The notes beneath the pieces are model-generated. The model saw only the letters and a program-made list of their open reading frames with translations, was not told the DNA's origin and searched no databases. Below are positions 23,385 through 34,965 of a DNA stretch of 64,000 nt, piece after piece. The DNA comes from Castanea sativa (taxonomy: Eukaryota; Streptophyta; Magnoliopsida; Fagales; Fagaceae). Where the stretch lies: assembly GCF_040712315.1 (NCBI RefSeq), contig NC_134018.1, positions 42,471,335 to 42,535,334 of the forward strand, given 5' to 3'. Positions within the stretch are counted from its first letter, which is position 1, and every line of letters starts with the position of its first letter. Position numbers and translations under genes: made by a program.

Positions 23385-23530
23385 GTGTCAAACACCATCC
23401 CACCATCCAAATTGTCAAGTTGATATAATTATGCAATGAAAATGGTAACAAAACCACCCCACCATCCAGATTTTCACGTTGAGATGATTAGGAAATGAAG
23501 ATGGATACAAAACCACCCCACCATCCAACT
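23385..23530 (+). repeat. Tandem repeats of about 66 bp upstream of the receptor kinase
   Basis: Two and a half imperfect units, each starting ACCAYCCCACCATCCA and containing TGTCAAGTTGAT-like and AATGAAAATGG-like words. They end about 50 bases before the TATA box, so they lie in the proximal promoter. A regulatory role is only inferred from position. Confidence 0.6.
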
Positions 23531-23580
23531 TGTCAATTTTATATGATCGGGGATATATTGGTCATTTCAATTTGTTGATT

Positions 23581-23592
23581 TATATATATATA
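23581..23592 (+). promoter_or_regulatory. TATA box of the receptor kinase gene
   Basis: TATATATATATA about 75 bases upstream of the chosen start codon (23665) is the only good core-promoter match in this interval. It implies a short leader. Confidence 0.5.
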
Positions 23593-24992
23593 GCCAACAT
23601 ATCACTAGTTAGCCTATACAACACCAAATATATCACCAGCTTCCTTAATCCTTCTCCAAACCAAATGACGCTTCACCAAACCAATTTTTGTGCATCCTCG
23701 TCTTATTCCATATACCTTCATCTCATGATTCTTCTCTTTCTCATTTCCCTACTCTGCTTGCAACCCACCATTACTGCCGCTGCTCCAACAAACGAGACTG
23801 ATCGTTTCGCTTTGCTCAAATTCAAAGAATCTGTGCCTCAGGATCCCTATAACATATTGAGCTCATGGAATGACTCTATGCACTTCTGCAACTGGCTAGG
23901 AGTCAAATGCGGCCATCGGCACCAAAGAGTCACAGTCTTAGACCTACAAGGCCACAAGTTACGTGGAACTCTGTCACCTTACATCGGCAACCTCAGCTTT
24001 CTTAGGTCCATCATCCTCCAGAATAATAGCTTCTATGGCAAAATTCCACAAGAAATCGGTCATCTGTTCAGATTGCAAGGGCTCTATCTCAACAATAACA
24101 CAGTGGAAGGGGAAATACCATCCAGCTTGTCCAACTGCTCCAATCTCAAGTTCTTAGATCTTGGTGTGAATAAGCTTAAAGGGAAGATTCCAACTGAGGT
24201 AGGCTCTTTAATGAAACTCAAATTACTTCAGCTTGGCGCTAACAATTTGGTAGGAGGGATCCCGCCTTCTCTAGGAAATCTTTCTTCACTCACATATTTT
24301 CGTGTAGCATACAATAATTTGGTGGGAAATATTCCAAATGCCATAGGCCAATTAAATGGCTTAGTATTTTTTGCAATTTCGGTTAATAACTTGTTAGGTA
24401 CGATCCCTCCCTCTCTTTACAATGTGTCATCTCTCCAAACCTTTGCAGTTACATAAAACCAACTTAATGGCACACTTCCAGCCAACATAGGCCTAAATCT
24501 TCCAAATCTCCAAAATTTCCTTTTTGGTGGAAATGAGTTTTCTGGGCCAATCCCTACTTCATTAGGCAATGCAACTCAGCTTCAAAAAATTGATTTAGGT
24601 ATGAATAAGTTTTTGGGATCAATTCCAACAAATTTGGGAAATCTGCCTAATCTTTTAGTGCTTGCTTTGAAGCGAAATTATCTGGGAAAGAGCCTCCATA
24701 TCTTCACATTGTTGACAAATTGTAGTAGACTTTATATATTGGATTTAAGTTCAAACCAATTTGATGGTGTTCTGCCCAATCCTGTATCAAACTTCTCCTC
24801 CCGACTCAATGGATTATATCTTGGAATCAATGAAATATCTGGAACTATTCCTGGATCATTAACGAATCTCTTTAACTTAATTGTCTTGGGCTTAAATGAT
24901 AATCACTTCACAGGCGTCATTCCTACTACTTTTGGGAAGTTTGAGAAGATGCAATTTTTGGGTTTAACTGGAAATAGATTGTCAGGAGAAAT

Positions 24993-25624
24993 CTATGATG
25001 CACGAACACGGACACTGATACGGTGACACGGCAATTTTTGAAAAACAAGGACTCGACATGGCGTAGACACGGCAATTAAATAATTAATTAAATTTTATAT
25101 TTAGGCATATTTTTAAATATTTTTAGACATAAAATACGTTTATGTCTAGAATTTAAATTATGTAAGAACTACAAATAAGTAAACTAACACTCAAAGTAGT
25201 ACAATAATACACATAAAATGTTTAGAGTACAAACCAAAAGTTTAAATAGGCTACATTCAAAAGCTACAATATTCATTTTTAGTTTATACTTTCAGTATTC
25301 ATTTTAGTAAAATCATCTACAATATTTAAGTTTAACTTTAATAAATTAATATAACTACAGCAGTAACAATATTATATTATATGGTAGTAACAACTAACAA
25401 CATTATATTTGGCACATAATGATAGTAACAACATAAACGTTACATTATATCCCACTCTCACACAGTGACAGTGACAGTGGGATTAAAAAGAAAAGCGTGT
25501 TGTACTTATAATAAGTGAGTATTTAACTTAAGTAACCCACTCACCCAAACGTTGCCAAATATCTGAAAGAAAAAAAAACAGAGAGAAGCTTAAAGAAAAG
25601 AGGTCGGACCTGACGTTGTCCACG

Positions 25625-25668
<44 letters not shown>

Positions 25669-26107
25669 GGAAGGGACAGGGCACGGTGGCGACGGCGATG
25701 GAGCTCGCCGATCGGCCCAATCTAGCTCTGACGATGGACAGAGGGTAGCGGCAACGGCAGTGGGCAGAGGTTAGAGGGAGGGTGGGTGGGTTGAGAAGTG
25801 AGAAATTGAAAATTTGAGATGTGGGTTTCGGTCTAATGACTTCTCAGACTTGTTGTTTTAGGGTATATCACAAGATCAATGGTATTGGTAAGTCCATCTG
25901 TCAAAATATGTGATTTTCTTCTCTCTCTTTTTTTTTTTTTTTCACTGTTGGCGTGTCGGACGTGTCGGCGCTGCGTCGAAGCTGTGTCGAAAAAAAAAAA
26001 AAAAGACACTGCTTGGACACCAAAGTTCGACGAATCATACTGGTTCCGGTGTCCGATATGTGTCGAACACTGACACGATGCCAAAAATGGCGTGTCGGTG
26101 CAACCCA
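24993..26107. mobile_element. Mutator-like / MITE-type insertion in the LRR domain
   Basis: The element splits the LRR frame at SGEI/LASLGN. It is flanked by AGGAGAAAT (24984-24992) and GGGAGAAAT (26108-26116), a 9-bp duplication with one change; removing it with one copy restores the frame exactly. The ends are related inverted GACACG-rich sequence (GATGCACGAACACGGACAC against GTTGCACCGACACG on the other strand). The 9-bp duplication suggests a Mutator-like element, though the TIRs are weak. The interior has an AT-rich part, a (GA)n run at 25627-25666 and a GC-rich segment (25667-25800) unlike its neighbours. No transposase. Confidence 0.72.
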
Positions 26108-27480
26108 GGGAGAAATACTAGCCTCCTTAGGCAACCTTACCCAGTTGTTTAAAATTGACTTACATGATAACAAATTTGAAGGAACCATACCTCCAAGTTT
26201 AGTAAACTGCCAAAATTTGCAAATCTTGTACATTTCACAAAATAACCTTAATGGATCCATACCCCAGCAGCTTATTGGTACTTCTTCACCACTACTAGAC
26301 ATCAATTTATCTCACAACTCATTCACAGGCAAACTACCATTTGAAGTAGGTAATTTGAAAAGTATCTACAAATTAGATATCTCTAACAATAATTTGTCTG
26401 GTGAAATTCCTATATCTATAGGAAATTGTTTGATCATGGAACATCTTGAACTGCAAGGGAATTCCTTTCATGGAGCCATACCATCATCTATGGCTTCTTT
26501 GAAAGGTCTTCGACATTTAGATGTTTCACAAAATAACCTTTCAGGACCCATTCCAAAGGGTTTAGAGAAGCTGCTTTTCTTAGAAAATTTGAATCTTTCA
26601 TTCAATAATTTTGAGGGTGAGGTACCAATTGAAGGGGTTTTCAAAAACATAAGTGCCGTATCATTGATTGGAAATACTAAACTTTGTGGTGGTATATCAA
26701 AATTGCAATTGCCAAAATGCCCTGTAAATGTTATGAAACCAAGAAAATCCATTGGATTCAAACTAGCAATTGTAATTATTTCTGTTGTTCAAATTTTCCT
26801 TCTATTTTCATATTTTCTTGTTTGGATGAAAAAATCAAAAAAGAAATCACCTTCAACGATTTCAACAATGGACCACCTTCCAAATGTTTCATATAAAGCA
26901 CTCTATCAAGCAACTAGTGGATTTTCTCCAAGTAATTTAATTGGATCTGGCAGTTTTGGCTCTGTATATAAAGGACTTATTCATTTGGAAGAAAGGCAAA
27001 TTGTTGTAAAGGTCCTTAATCTTCAACAAAAGGGTGCTTCCAAGAGCTTTATGGTTGAATGTAATGTCTTTAAAAATATCCGGCACAGAAATCTTGTTAA
27101 GATAATAACATGTTGCTCTAGCATGGATTACAGTGGGAATCAATTCAAAGCTCTAGTATTTGAATTCATGACAAATGGAAGCTTAGATTTTTGTCTTCAT
27201 CAAGGGCTAGACAATGAAAACCAATCAAGGAACTTGAGCCTTCTTCAAAGATTAAATGTTGCAATTGATGTGGCTTCTGCAATAGATTATCTTCACAACC
27301 ATTCTTTGCAACCTATCATTCATTGTGATTTAAAACCAAGCAATGTTCTTCTTGACAATGACACGGTTGCTCATGTAAGCGATTTTGGTTTAGCAAGGCT
27401 CCTCCCAATCACCAATGATTCTTTTGGAAAGCAAACTAGTACAATTGGGATAAAAGGATCAATTGGTTACATTGCTCCAG

Positions 27481-28407
27481 GTAACTTCTTTTGAATTCTT
27501 CTAGTTAAACCCTCAAAAACATCTTTACATGTATTGTATTATTTTATTTCAGAAAATTACCTTACTATAGAAGCGCACCTAGCCACTCAATTCACAATTT
27601 TATGTTAATTGAAGAATTTAAAAGAAAAAAAAAAATCAGATTCTCAAAACAAAAACAAAGAAAAAAAAATAGCAAACAAAAGCTTTAAGCATGTTTTAAG
27701 CCTTGATAAATTTGATTAGTTGAGACATTGCTTTCTCCATTGACTAAGTATCTTCGTTTGTCAGGCATTTATTTCCCCAACACTATATGTTTGTGATGAC
27801 TGATGATAGCTTGTCAACTTATTATAGCAAATATGGTAGATCTGGTCTCAAAACAGTTATGTGCTATAGTTTGTGACATTAACTCATAACTCTTGTCCTA
27901 TACTGAAGAGGTTGTGCTATAGTTTTTGGTTGAACATGGGGCAGCTGAGGCATTCATAACTACAGAGTCCAGTCCAACTAGTCCATACCATTAACCATAT
28001 TTTCCATGCTACACATAAATCAGAAATATTGCCTGCTTGTTATGAGTCTAATGTAGATTGTAATACTGATATGGAAGGGAGTGAATTTCTTAAAAAAAAA
28101 AAAAAAAAGATTTGTCCCGCATGAAAAAGTTTACAAAATTTATGTAAAATAACAAAAATACCAACAAATTTTTGATAGATAGAGTCTATGAATATAACAT
28201 ACTAAAACATGCACACGCGCACAAATTATCAATGCTTCTAACTTGGAAGTTGGAAATGATGGCTTTTGTCTTCATGTTCTTCTTTAGGTTCAACATTTGT
28301 TTTGCTATTTTGAATATACAACGAAATGAAGTTGTAATTGCATTAAATTCCAAATATCATTGTATGAAACTGAAAATTTTCCCATACATGTCATAATTAA
28401 ATTATAG
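27481..28407 (+). other. Intron of the receptor kinase
   Basis: 927 bases from GTAACTTC to AAATTATAG. It is AT-rich, with A runs and no coding similarity. Splicing joins GCTCCAG to AGTATGGC, giving APEYGMGAE. Confidence 0.85.
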
Positions 28408-28868
28408 AGTATGGCATGGGCGCTGAGGCATCAATTGAGGTGGACATGTATAGCTATGGTATATTACTACTGGAGATGTTCTTAGGAAAGACACCCATTG
28501 ATGACATGTTTAAAGATGGTCTCAATCTCCACAATTTTGCTAAGATGGCACTACCTGAAAAACTTGTTCAAATTGTGGATCCAATCCTTCTACCAAGAGA
28601 AGTTGATGAAGCTCCAACAGCAATAGTGGCAGCTAGAGAATATAATAATGGTAATGAAATTCAAGTAGACATGGAAGCTCAAGGTATTCCAGACTTGTGC
28701 CAAATGGATCCCAATGTGCATAAATGCTTAGTATCAATCCTTGAAACTGGACTTGCTTGTTCAATGGAGTCACCAAAAGACAGAATGAAGATGAAGGAAG
28801 TTACCAGGGAACTGCATTTGATCAAAAAAGCTTTTCTCGATATTTCAAATTTTAATTTGCCTATATAA

Positions 28869-30111
28869 TAAAATCATCAATGATAATTATCTCCTAAAAT
28901 GATCAAATAAAATGGAATTGTGAACGTCATTTTTTTTATATTAAAAAAAAATTATGAACTTATTCTTTTATTATCTTGATAAATGGTTTTAATTTACAAA
29001 TAGATTTTTTTTTTCGATTTTCATCAATAATCAAATGTTGGACTAAAAATTTTCATACTTTTAGATCCAAAACCTTACGATAGGTTCTTTCGTATTTAGT
29101 TTTTTGAAATGGTCTCATACAAATGCAATAGTTGTTCTTGTTTATTACTTTCATGGTTTTTCTTTATAGTTTGGGAAATAACGAATATAACTAACTTTGT
29201 ACTTGGACTGCAGAGCATGAAACTACGAGAAGAGGTCGCTGAAACTTCTTTCATGTCCCTGTTGAGCATATAATATAGGTGTGCTTGTTCAATTTCCTTT
29301 GCCAAAATGGTTAAGGAATGATTTTCTTATATTTTCTTCTTTGGTATATGGTTGTCCTATAGTGTGTCTATGTATTTTGTTTTCTATTGAAACTCAGTCT
29401 CGTTACAGAAAACCCTATTGTATTAGGAATATCAACTACGATGCTTTTATTTGAATGTTTATGAAAGATATGACATTTATCCAAAATTCTCGAAATATAG
29501 ATTTTTTTTAATAATTTTGTTTATTCTATTTTTTTTTTCATTAATATCTCTAAAAAGGTTCTAATTTTTTTTTTTTATAATTCGATAATTACAATAATGA
29601 GAAATGAAGATTTGAAGGTTTTTCTCATAAAGAGGGGAAGACAAGTCACAGCTATAAGGCTCTTGACACATGAAACATAATTATTAAAACATTTAAACAA
29701 GATGGAAGGAAGAAAATGAAATAACAAAGAAAAATTATATAGGACAACTGTTCTCCTAACCAATCTCCTCCAACCCAATAATTTTGGAAATTTGTGAAGC
29801 ATAGAGATTACAAAGGTTAAATAAATCTTTTCCCTAGAGCACTAAAAACATTTCTTAGTTTCCTATTCTGAGTAAACCGGCCATACATACTCTAAATTAT
29901 TTTATATAATTTATAATAAATCATTTTTTTATCAAGTGAACACCTTCTTAATTTTTCTTCTTTATATGATTTCTAATTCTTCTTATGTCACTTGGGATAT
30001 TACGAACATATTAAAATTATTAACACAATTTGGTCTAAGCCTAATTTTACTACCAAAGTTTTAAGAATTATAAAACTATTATCCATATCAAAATTCTATT
30101 TCCACCATTTT
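28869..30111. repeat. Duplicated block B, left part
   Basis: No gene. It follows the receptor-kinase stop codon and aligns first with about 7885-9205 of block A, then jumps near 29775 to match about 14705-15095. The roughly 5.5 kb in between in block A, which includes the TIR element, is absent here. Confidence 0.75.
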
Positions 30112-30116
30112 TTTAT

Positions 30117-30785
30117 TGATGATGCCAAAAATCGTTAATGAGTTATATGGTCTTCACGTGCTCCAAGCAAGACCTGCACAACACAAAGGGAAGAAGAAGA
30201 ACCTACGAAGAGTACCGGTGTGGTACTGGCCAAATACCCTCTGATGGTCAAGTTAGAGAAATTTCTTGTTCACAACTCTAGAGTGCTAGAGCTGGGGTGA
30301 ATTAAGCATACTTTGGTTTGTGAGGGTTTGAGGGTTTTTATAGTAGCATAAAGTTGACATCCATTTCTTGATGAAGAGGGTCTTTCCTTGTAGGGAAGAT
30401 CTTCTTTAACAAGCGTATATCGCAGAATGCTTTCCATGCAGGGATCCCTTTGATTAGGGTTACCCGTGGGTCACAAGATGTTTCCTTATATACATATTCT
30501 TGGGGGCCAAGTATAGCCAAGCTATACCCACCACCTTTTCCTTTCTTGCCTTCAACTTTCTCCCGGTCAGTTTCTCATCCCATCTAGGCGCAGATGCCGT
30601 CAAGTAGTGGTATGAAGTCGTTGGCTTTAAGACTGATGGCTTCATCTTGCGTGAAGTCATCAGCTATAAGAGTGACAGCTTCATCTTGTGTGAAGTCGTC
30701 AGCATGCGCAATAGAGTTGACGGGTTCTTGAAGACTAGCAGCTTCTTTTATTATTATTTTTTTAAATTAAAAAATACCCCTATCA
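30117..30785 (-). repeat. 3' LTR of Tat element 2
   Basis: 669 bp; on - it starts TGATAGGGGT and ends GGCATCATCA. It matches 39824-40492 along its whole length. Confidence 0.95.
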
Positions 30786-30794
30786 GTTGCCCCC
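30786..30794 (-). other. Polypurine tract of Tat element 2
   Basis: On - it reads GGGGGCAAC directly before the 3' LTR; element 1 has GGGGCAAC at the same place, which supports this assignment. Confidence 0.65.
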
Positions 30795-30817
30795 TGTTAG
30801 GACATATGTGGTTCACT

Positions 30818-31492
30818 TGTTAGGAACATATGTCATTATTTTATGTAATTGGCTAATCCTTTGACAAAACGCACTTTACTTATATTTGGGTAGATCTAGG
30901 ATGTTTTTAATACTTCAAGAAACAAGGTTTCAAGATCAAGTGTTAAACCCATGCAAGTCTGTCCAAGAAACAAGCTAAAGAAGTGTTTGTCATTAAAGCT
31001 CGATAGCTAGCATCTATCGAGCTTAAGAAGTTGTTCCAGCTTCGTGGCTCGACAACTACTCGACAACTTCTCAACAGATGCTATCTGTTGAAATTTAAGA
31101 AAAACAGAATTTTTGATCTGTTTTCTTCCAATCTGTGAATATGTCTTTGGGCCACAGAAGAGAGCACAATTGCACAAGAGCATAATTCCACAAGTGTGAC
31201 TGGAAACCTAGTTTTGCCCTAGTTCTTGAAGAAGCTGCTGTGTTTGTACACTGTAGGGTTTCGTGATCAAGCAACTTCACGATCTTCATCTGTTGAAGAG
31301 AAGAGGAACTTTGTAGTCAACATCTTCCTTAAGTTGGTGATTGAAGTCGCGTACTAGGATCCGCGCAATTGGTTTGTCACGTACTGCAAGTAGTGCATCA
31401 AAAGGAGAGATTGTCACTATAGAATAAGTCCAAGTAGTTTTAGTCATTACTTTTATTAGAGACCTGTCAAAGTAGACTCTTAGATTGCTCCA
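30818..31492 (+). mobile_element. Solo copia LTR nested in Tat element 2
   Basis: 675 bp with TG..CA ends (TGTTAGGAACATATG to GATTGCTCCA) and exact target duplications TCACT (30813-30817 and 31493-31497). Its first half is related to the LTR of the copia element at 15827-20778 (GTAATTGGC, then GCACTTTACTT, then ATTTGGGTA, and TATCGAG words). It probably arose by recombination between the two LTRs of a former element. It now separates the antisense gene from the Tat 3' LTR. A near-copy of its first 15 bases also precedes it at 30795, so the left edge is slightly uncertain. Confidence 0.78.
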
Positions 31493-31510
31493 TCACTTGT
31501 AGGTAAATAG

Positions 31511-33840
31511 ATGTCAGGTGATACGAAAGCGACAAGTGAACAGTCATTAGTCCGTGAGGGAGAGGGCTACGATAAAGTCTTCCAGTCAGGTCATAAGCCC
31601 AAGGAGGGCTTTTCCTGATCATCAGAGAGGTAACCGTCGGCCCATTCTCCTAACGAAAAAGAAGATAGCTATGATGGAGAGGTAGATGAGGGAGAAGAGG
31701 GAGAAGGAGATGACGATGACGAGGACGAGGTTGAGGATGATAAGGGGCCTACTGAGGGAGATAGTTCAGGAAGCCCAAGGGATGGTCATACCCATCCCTT
31801 TATCCTACCCAAGATATGGACTGTCAATGATTTCAAGTCAACAATGACGCTTAATATCTTTAAGGACTTAAGGGATCATTACCAAATCCTTAACAATATC
31901 CCAATCCATCTCCCTGAGAAGTTTGAGAAATGTTACTCAGGGAGAACTGCAGACATCGCCATGTATGATGCCACGTTTGTTGTCGGGCTGAGGCTGCCGC
32001 TGACATCATTACACCATCAGTTGGCCAATTTTTTGGGAATATCCATCAGCCAGATTGCTCTCAATGCTAAGAGGATATTCATTGGGGTTGAAATCCTCTG
32101 GGATAGTCTTAGCGGCGGAAACCGTCAGCTTACATTGGACGAGTTCTTTTGGTACTATCAACCTAAGCACATCGCCTTGTCCAAAGGAATATTCCATTTT
32201 ACAGCAAGGAAGAAAACACTTAGGCTGGTGTCAGACATGCCTGACTCCAATAGGAAGTGGAAAAGTATGTATTCTTTCGTACAAGGAACGAATTGGGTAT
32301 GTCGTCCAGAAGAGTGGGTCAGTATGCCTCAAGTTTTTTACAACACTTGGGGCATTGTTAAGGAATCAAGTTTAGTGTCGTTTGCTTTTTTTTTTTTTAT
32401 GTCTATTAGCTTTAATGTCGTCTACTTTTTTAGTTTGATGATGTCGTCTACTTCTTTTTTCAGCGAGCGTTCATCCTCGTATAACTAAACAGCAAAAGGA
32501 CTTTATCCATCGGGTCCTTGAAGTTCCATTTGAGAATTGGAAGTGCAGGGATTTGATTATCCTTGATAGTCTGCACACTTATTATGGTGGTCCGGAGCCG
32601 ACACCAGTAGCCTGTATATTAAACAATTATTCTCGTTGACGTGAGTATTTTGTCCCCTTCCTTTTGCCCATCATCATTTGCATGTCGTCTACGCATCTAA
32701 CTTCGTCAGTCATCCTTTGCAGAAATGGAGGCAGCTAGATTGAGAGCCTCGGTGAGGGCGTCAATTGACGCCCACAAGAGAGAAGAGAAAGGTAAAGAGG
32801 TGGCGTCCTTGTCAGTTTCCAAGGTCGTTGGGAAGGGGGCACTCAAACGCAAGGCTAAAGAGAAGGAGGACCGGCCTCCTAAGAAAGGCAAGGTTACCCC
32901 CTCAACTAACAAACAATTGAAGAAGTCGTCACCTCCCAAGCAAGGTCATAGGGTTGGCAAAGGCCTGATGACGGCGACAGGCGCCGTCAGCCAAGAAACT
33001 CGTCGTCTCCTTACTCATAAGGATTACGCCATTGAGATGGTTGAGTCAATCATCAAGGTGACGGACTTAGTTCCTTGTGGCAATCAGGAGACCGAGGACC
33101 TAGGATCGTCAGGTCTTTTTGACCTTTCTAGGGTACGTCTCCTCCCTTTGATACATATACCTCATGACTTCTATTTTTTAGCTGACGATTATCTCACTTC
33201 GCAAGCGATGGTGTGTATGAAGGCCCTCCAAGACAGGTGCGTTGCCAAGGAAGGGGTGATCCATCGCCTTAGAAAATGTAATGAGACCCTAACCGACAAG
33301 CAAGCACTATACAAGGAGGTCCTTCACATTCTGAACAAAGAGATAGAGGATTTGAAGAAGAAGGTGACGGAGGAAGCCAACCTTAGAGAAAAGGTTGAGG
33401 AGGCAAAGGCAAATGTAGAGAAGGAGCTGACGGCTCTCTACAAGCAGGTAGAGATGGCCAGAGTTGATGCCATGACGGAGTTCAAGACTTCGCAAGATTT
33501 TGTTGACTCTTGCACCGTCTATTATGGTGACGGGTTTGAGGATTGCCTAAAATAGGCCCAATCCGTCTACCCACACTTGGACTTTTCCAAGGTCACCATG
33601 GACGATCCCTTGCCGTCTACTCTAGCTGGCGACACTATCTCTGAGGAGAACTACTACTCTACCCAGTCAGAGCGGGATCTAAAGGATGATAGCGTTGTTC
33701 TCGCTCAACCTGCTGTGGAGAAGCCTGACACTCCTTTAACCCCGTCCTATGAAGCTCAAGATATTGAAGATCCTCCTGCTCAAGTTGCCCAGGATCCTCT
33801 TACCAAGGATGACGAGAATCCTTCAGCCCAGAATGTCTAG
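31511..33840 (+). pseudogene. Antisense gene of Tat element 2 (spliced)
   Basis: Exons on +: 31511-32369, 32464-32640, 32723 onward. The first two introns (94 and 82 nt; donors GTTTAG and GTGAGT, acceptors TTTTCAG and TTTGCAG) split codons in phase 1, both at the same protein positions as in element 1. Exon 1 has an acidic tract (GEGDDDDEDEVEDD) and the conserved block GLRLPLTSLHHQLANFLG, LTLDEFFWYYQPK, SNRKWKSMYSF. Exon 2 contains HPRITKQQKDF. Later sequence is a basic segment (KRKAKEKEDRPPKKGK), then a coiled coil (EIEDLKKKVTEEANL), then an acidic tail ending DDENPSAQNV. A donor-like GTACGT at 33133 matches the third intron of element 1, but its acceptor is unclear. Stops in exon 1 (two, near 31616-31636), at the exon 2 end and at 33553 show decay. 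Confidence 0.72.
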
Positions 33841-34019
33841 GACCCTTACTTTTTTTTTATAATTTACTATGTACTCTGTCCATTTTCCAGACGATGTTAA
33901 TGCCCTTTTTTTTTGGGCTTTGTTTGTGAACATTTCACTTTATTTAAAATGCATCATTTTATGTACGTGTTGATTTTTATTTTCTGATACAAATGTCCAT
34001 CAAGCGTTTGTTTATGAAT

Positions 34020-34800
34020 TCGTCTCCTTATAAACTCATCCAATTTAATAAACTCGCCTACTTTGTGGGTTTAACAAATACGTCCACTGTCCACTTAATA
34101 ATGGACTCGTCTACTCATGGGAAATTTTGACACGTCCTTGTTGGATGAACTTGTAAATTCATCAACTTTGTTGGATGAACTTGTAAATTCTTCAACTTAT
34201 GGACTCAGTAGATAAGTTCTTCCACTTTATGGACTTTGTAATAAACTTGTCCTCTTGTGGATTTGGTAGTGATAAATTCGTCCACTTTGTGAACTTAGTA
34301 TTGATAAAGTCATCCACTTTGTGAACTTAGTGATAAACCCGTCCACTTTGTGGACTTAGTAGTGATAAATTCGTCGACTTTGTGGACTTAGTATTGATAA
34401 AGTCGTCCACTTTGTGAACTTAGTGATAAACCCATCCACTTTGTGGACTTAGTAGTGATAAATTTGTCGACTTTGTGGACTTAGTATTGATAAAGTCGTC
34501 CACTTTGTGAACTTAGAGATAAACCTGTCCACTTTGTGGACTTAGTATGTTCGTTCACTTGTGGACTTTATAGACTCGTCCACTAGTAGATTTAATAAAC
34601 TTGTCCTTACTCGGATTTAGGCTTGTCCACTTGTGGACTTGATAAATTCATCCACTTGTGGACTTTGTAAACTCATCCACCTGTGGACTATAAATTAGTC
34701 CACTTGTGGACTTAATAAACCCGTCCACTTGTGGACTTAATAAGCTTGTCCACTTGTGGATTTAATAAACTCATCTACTTGTGGACTTAGTTATTTTGTA
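34020..34800. repeat. Tandem array of GTCCAC..GTGGAC palindromes
   Basis: About 780 bases made of 25 or more diverged units of roughly 25-35 bases. Each carries a half or whole palindrome such as GTCCACTTTGTGGAC, followed by TTAGTAGTGATAAA-like spacers. A higher-order period of about two units is visible between 34260 and 34560. The array lies between integrase and the antisense gene, the place where tandem repeats are known to arise in Tat-lineage elements. No coding sense. Confidence 0.85.
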
Positions 34801-34965
34801 TAAACATACACAACCCATATCTGAATAAATCCTCTTATTGTGATAAATGTGTGTATAAGTAAAATATTTGTTCTTAAATAAATGAAAACTTGTCCTTTGG
34901 GCCTAAAAACTACTAACTAAAAGAGATAAACTGGAAATGAGGAATGTCGCCCTTCGTGCTGTCTT

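Larger units (their letters stand above)
23665..28868 (+). pseudogene. LRR receptor-like kinase, LRR-XII (EFR/Xa21-like), disrupted
   Basis: Exon 1 is 23665-27480, exon 2 28408-28868; the intron has GT..AG ends and lies at APEYG in the kinase activation segment, the intron position known for this subfamily. Domains: signal peptide (MILLFLISLLCL), LRR N-terminal cap (residues ~44-85, CNWLGVKCG), about 20 plant-type LRRs, transmembrane segment (IVIISVVQIFLLFSYFLVW), kinase with P-loop IGSGSFGSVYKG, Lys in VVKVLN, HCDLKPSN and SDFGLA. The Cys before the catalytic Asp makes it a non-RD kinase, typical of pattern-recognition receptors at the plasma membrane. Two lesions: TAA at 24454-24456 (codon 264) and a 1115-bp insertion (24993-26107). 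Without the insertion and one target copy the frame is 1050 codons and intact apart from that stop. ATG 23665 was chosen because it precedes the signal peptide; an in-frame ATG at 23530 lies before the TATA box. Confidence 0.9.

Noticed and set aside
33133..33181. Third intron in the antisense gene of element 2
   Set aside because: The donor matches element 1, but the nearest acceptor gives only 49 nt and shifts the frame, while reading through stays open. Not called.
34020..34800. Regular repeats that could suggest a CRISPR array
   Set aside because: Units are diverged and contiguous, without unique spacers or cas genes, in a plant retrotransposon.
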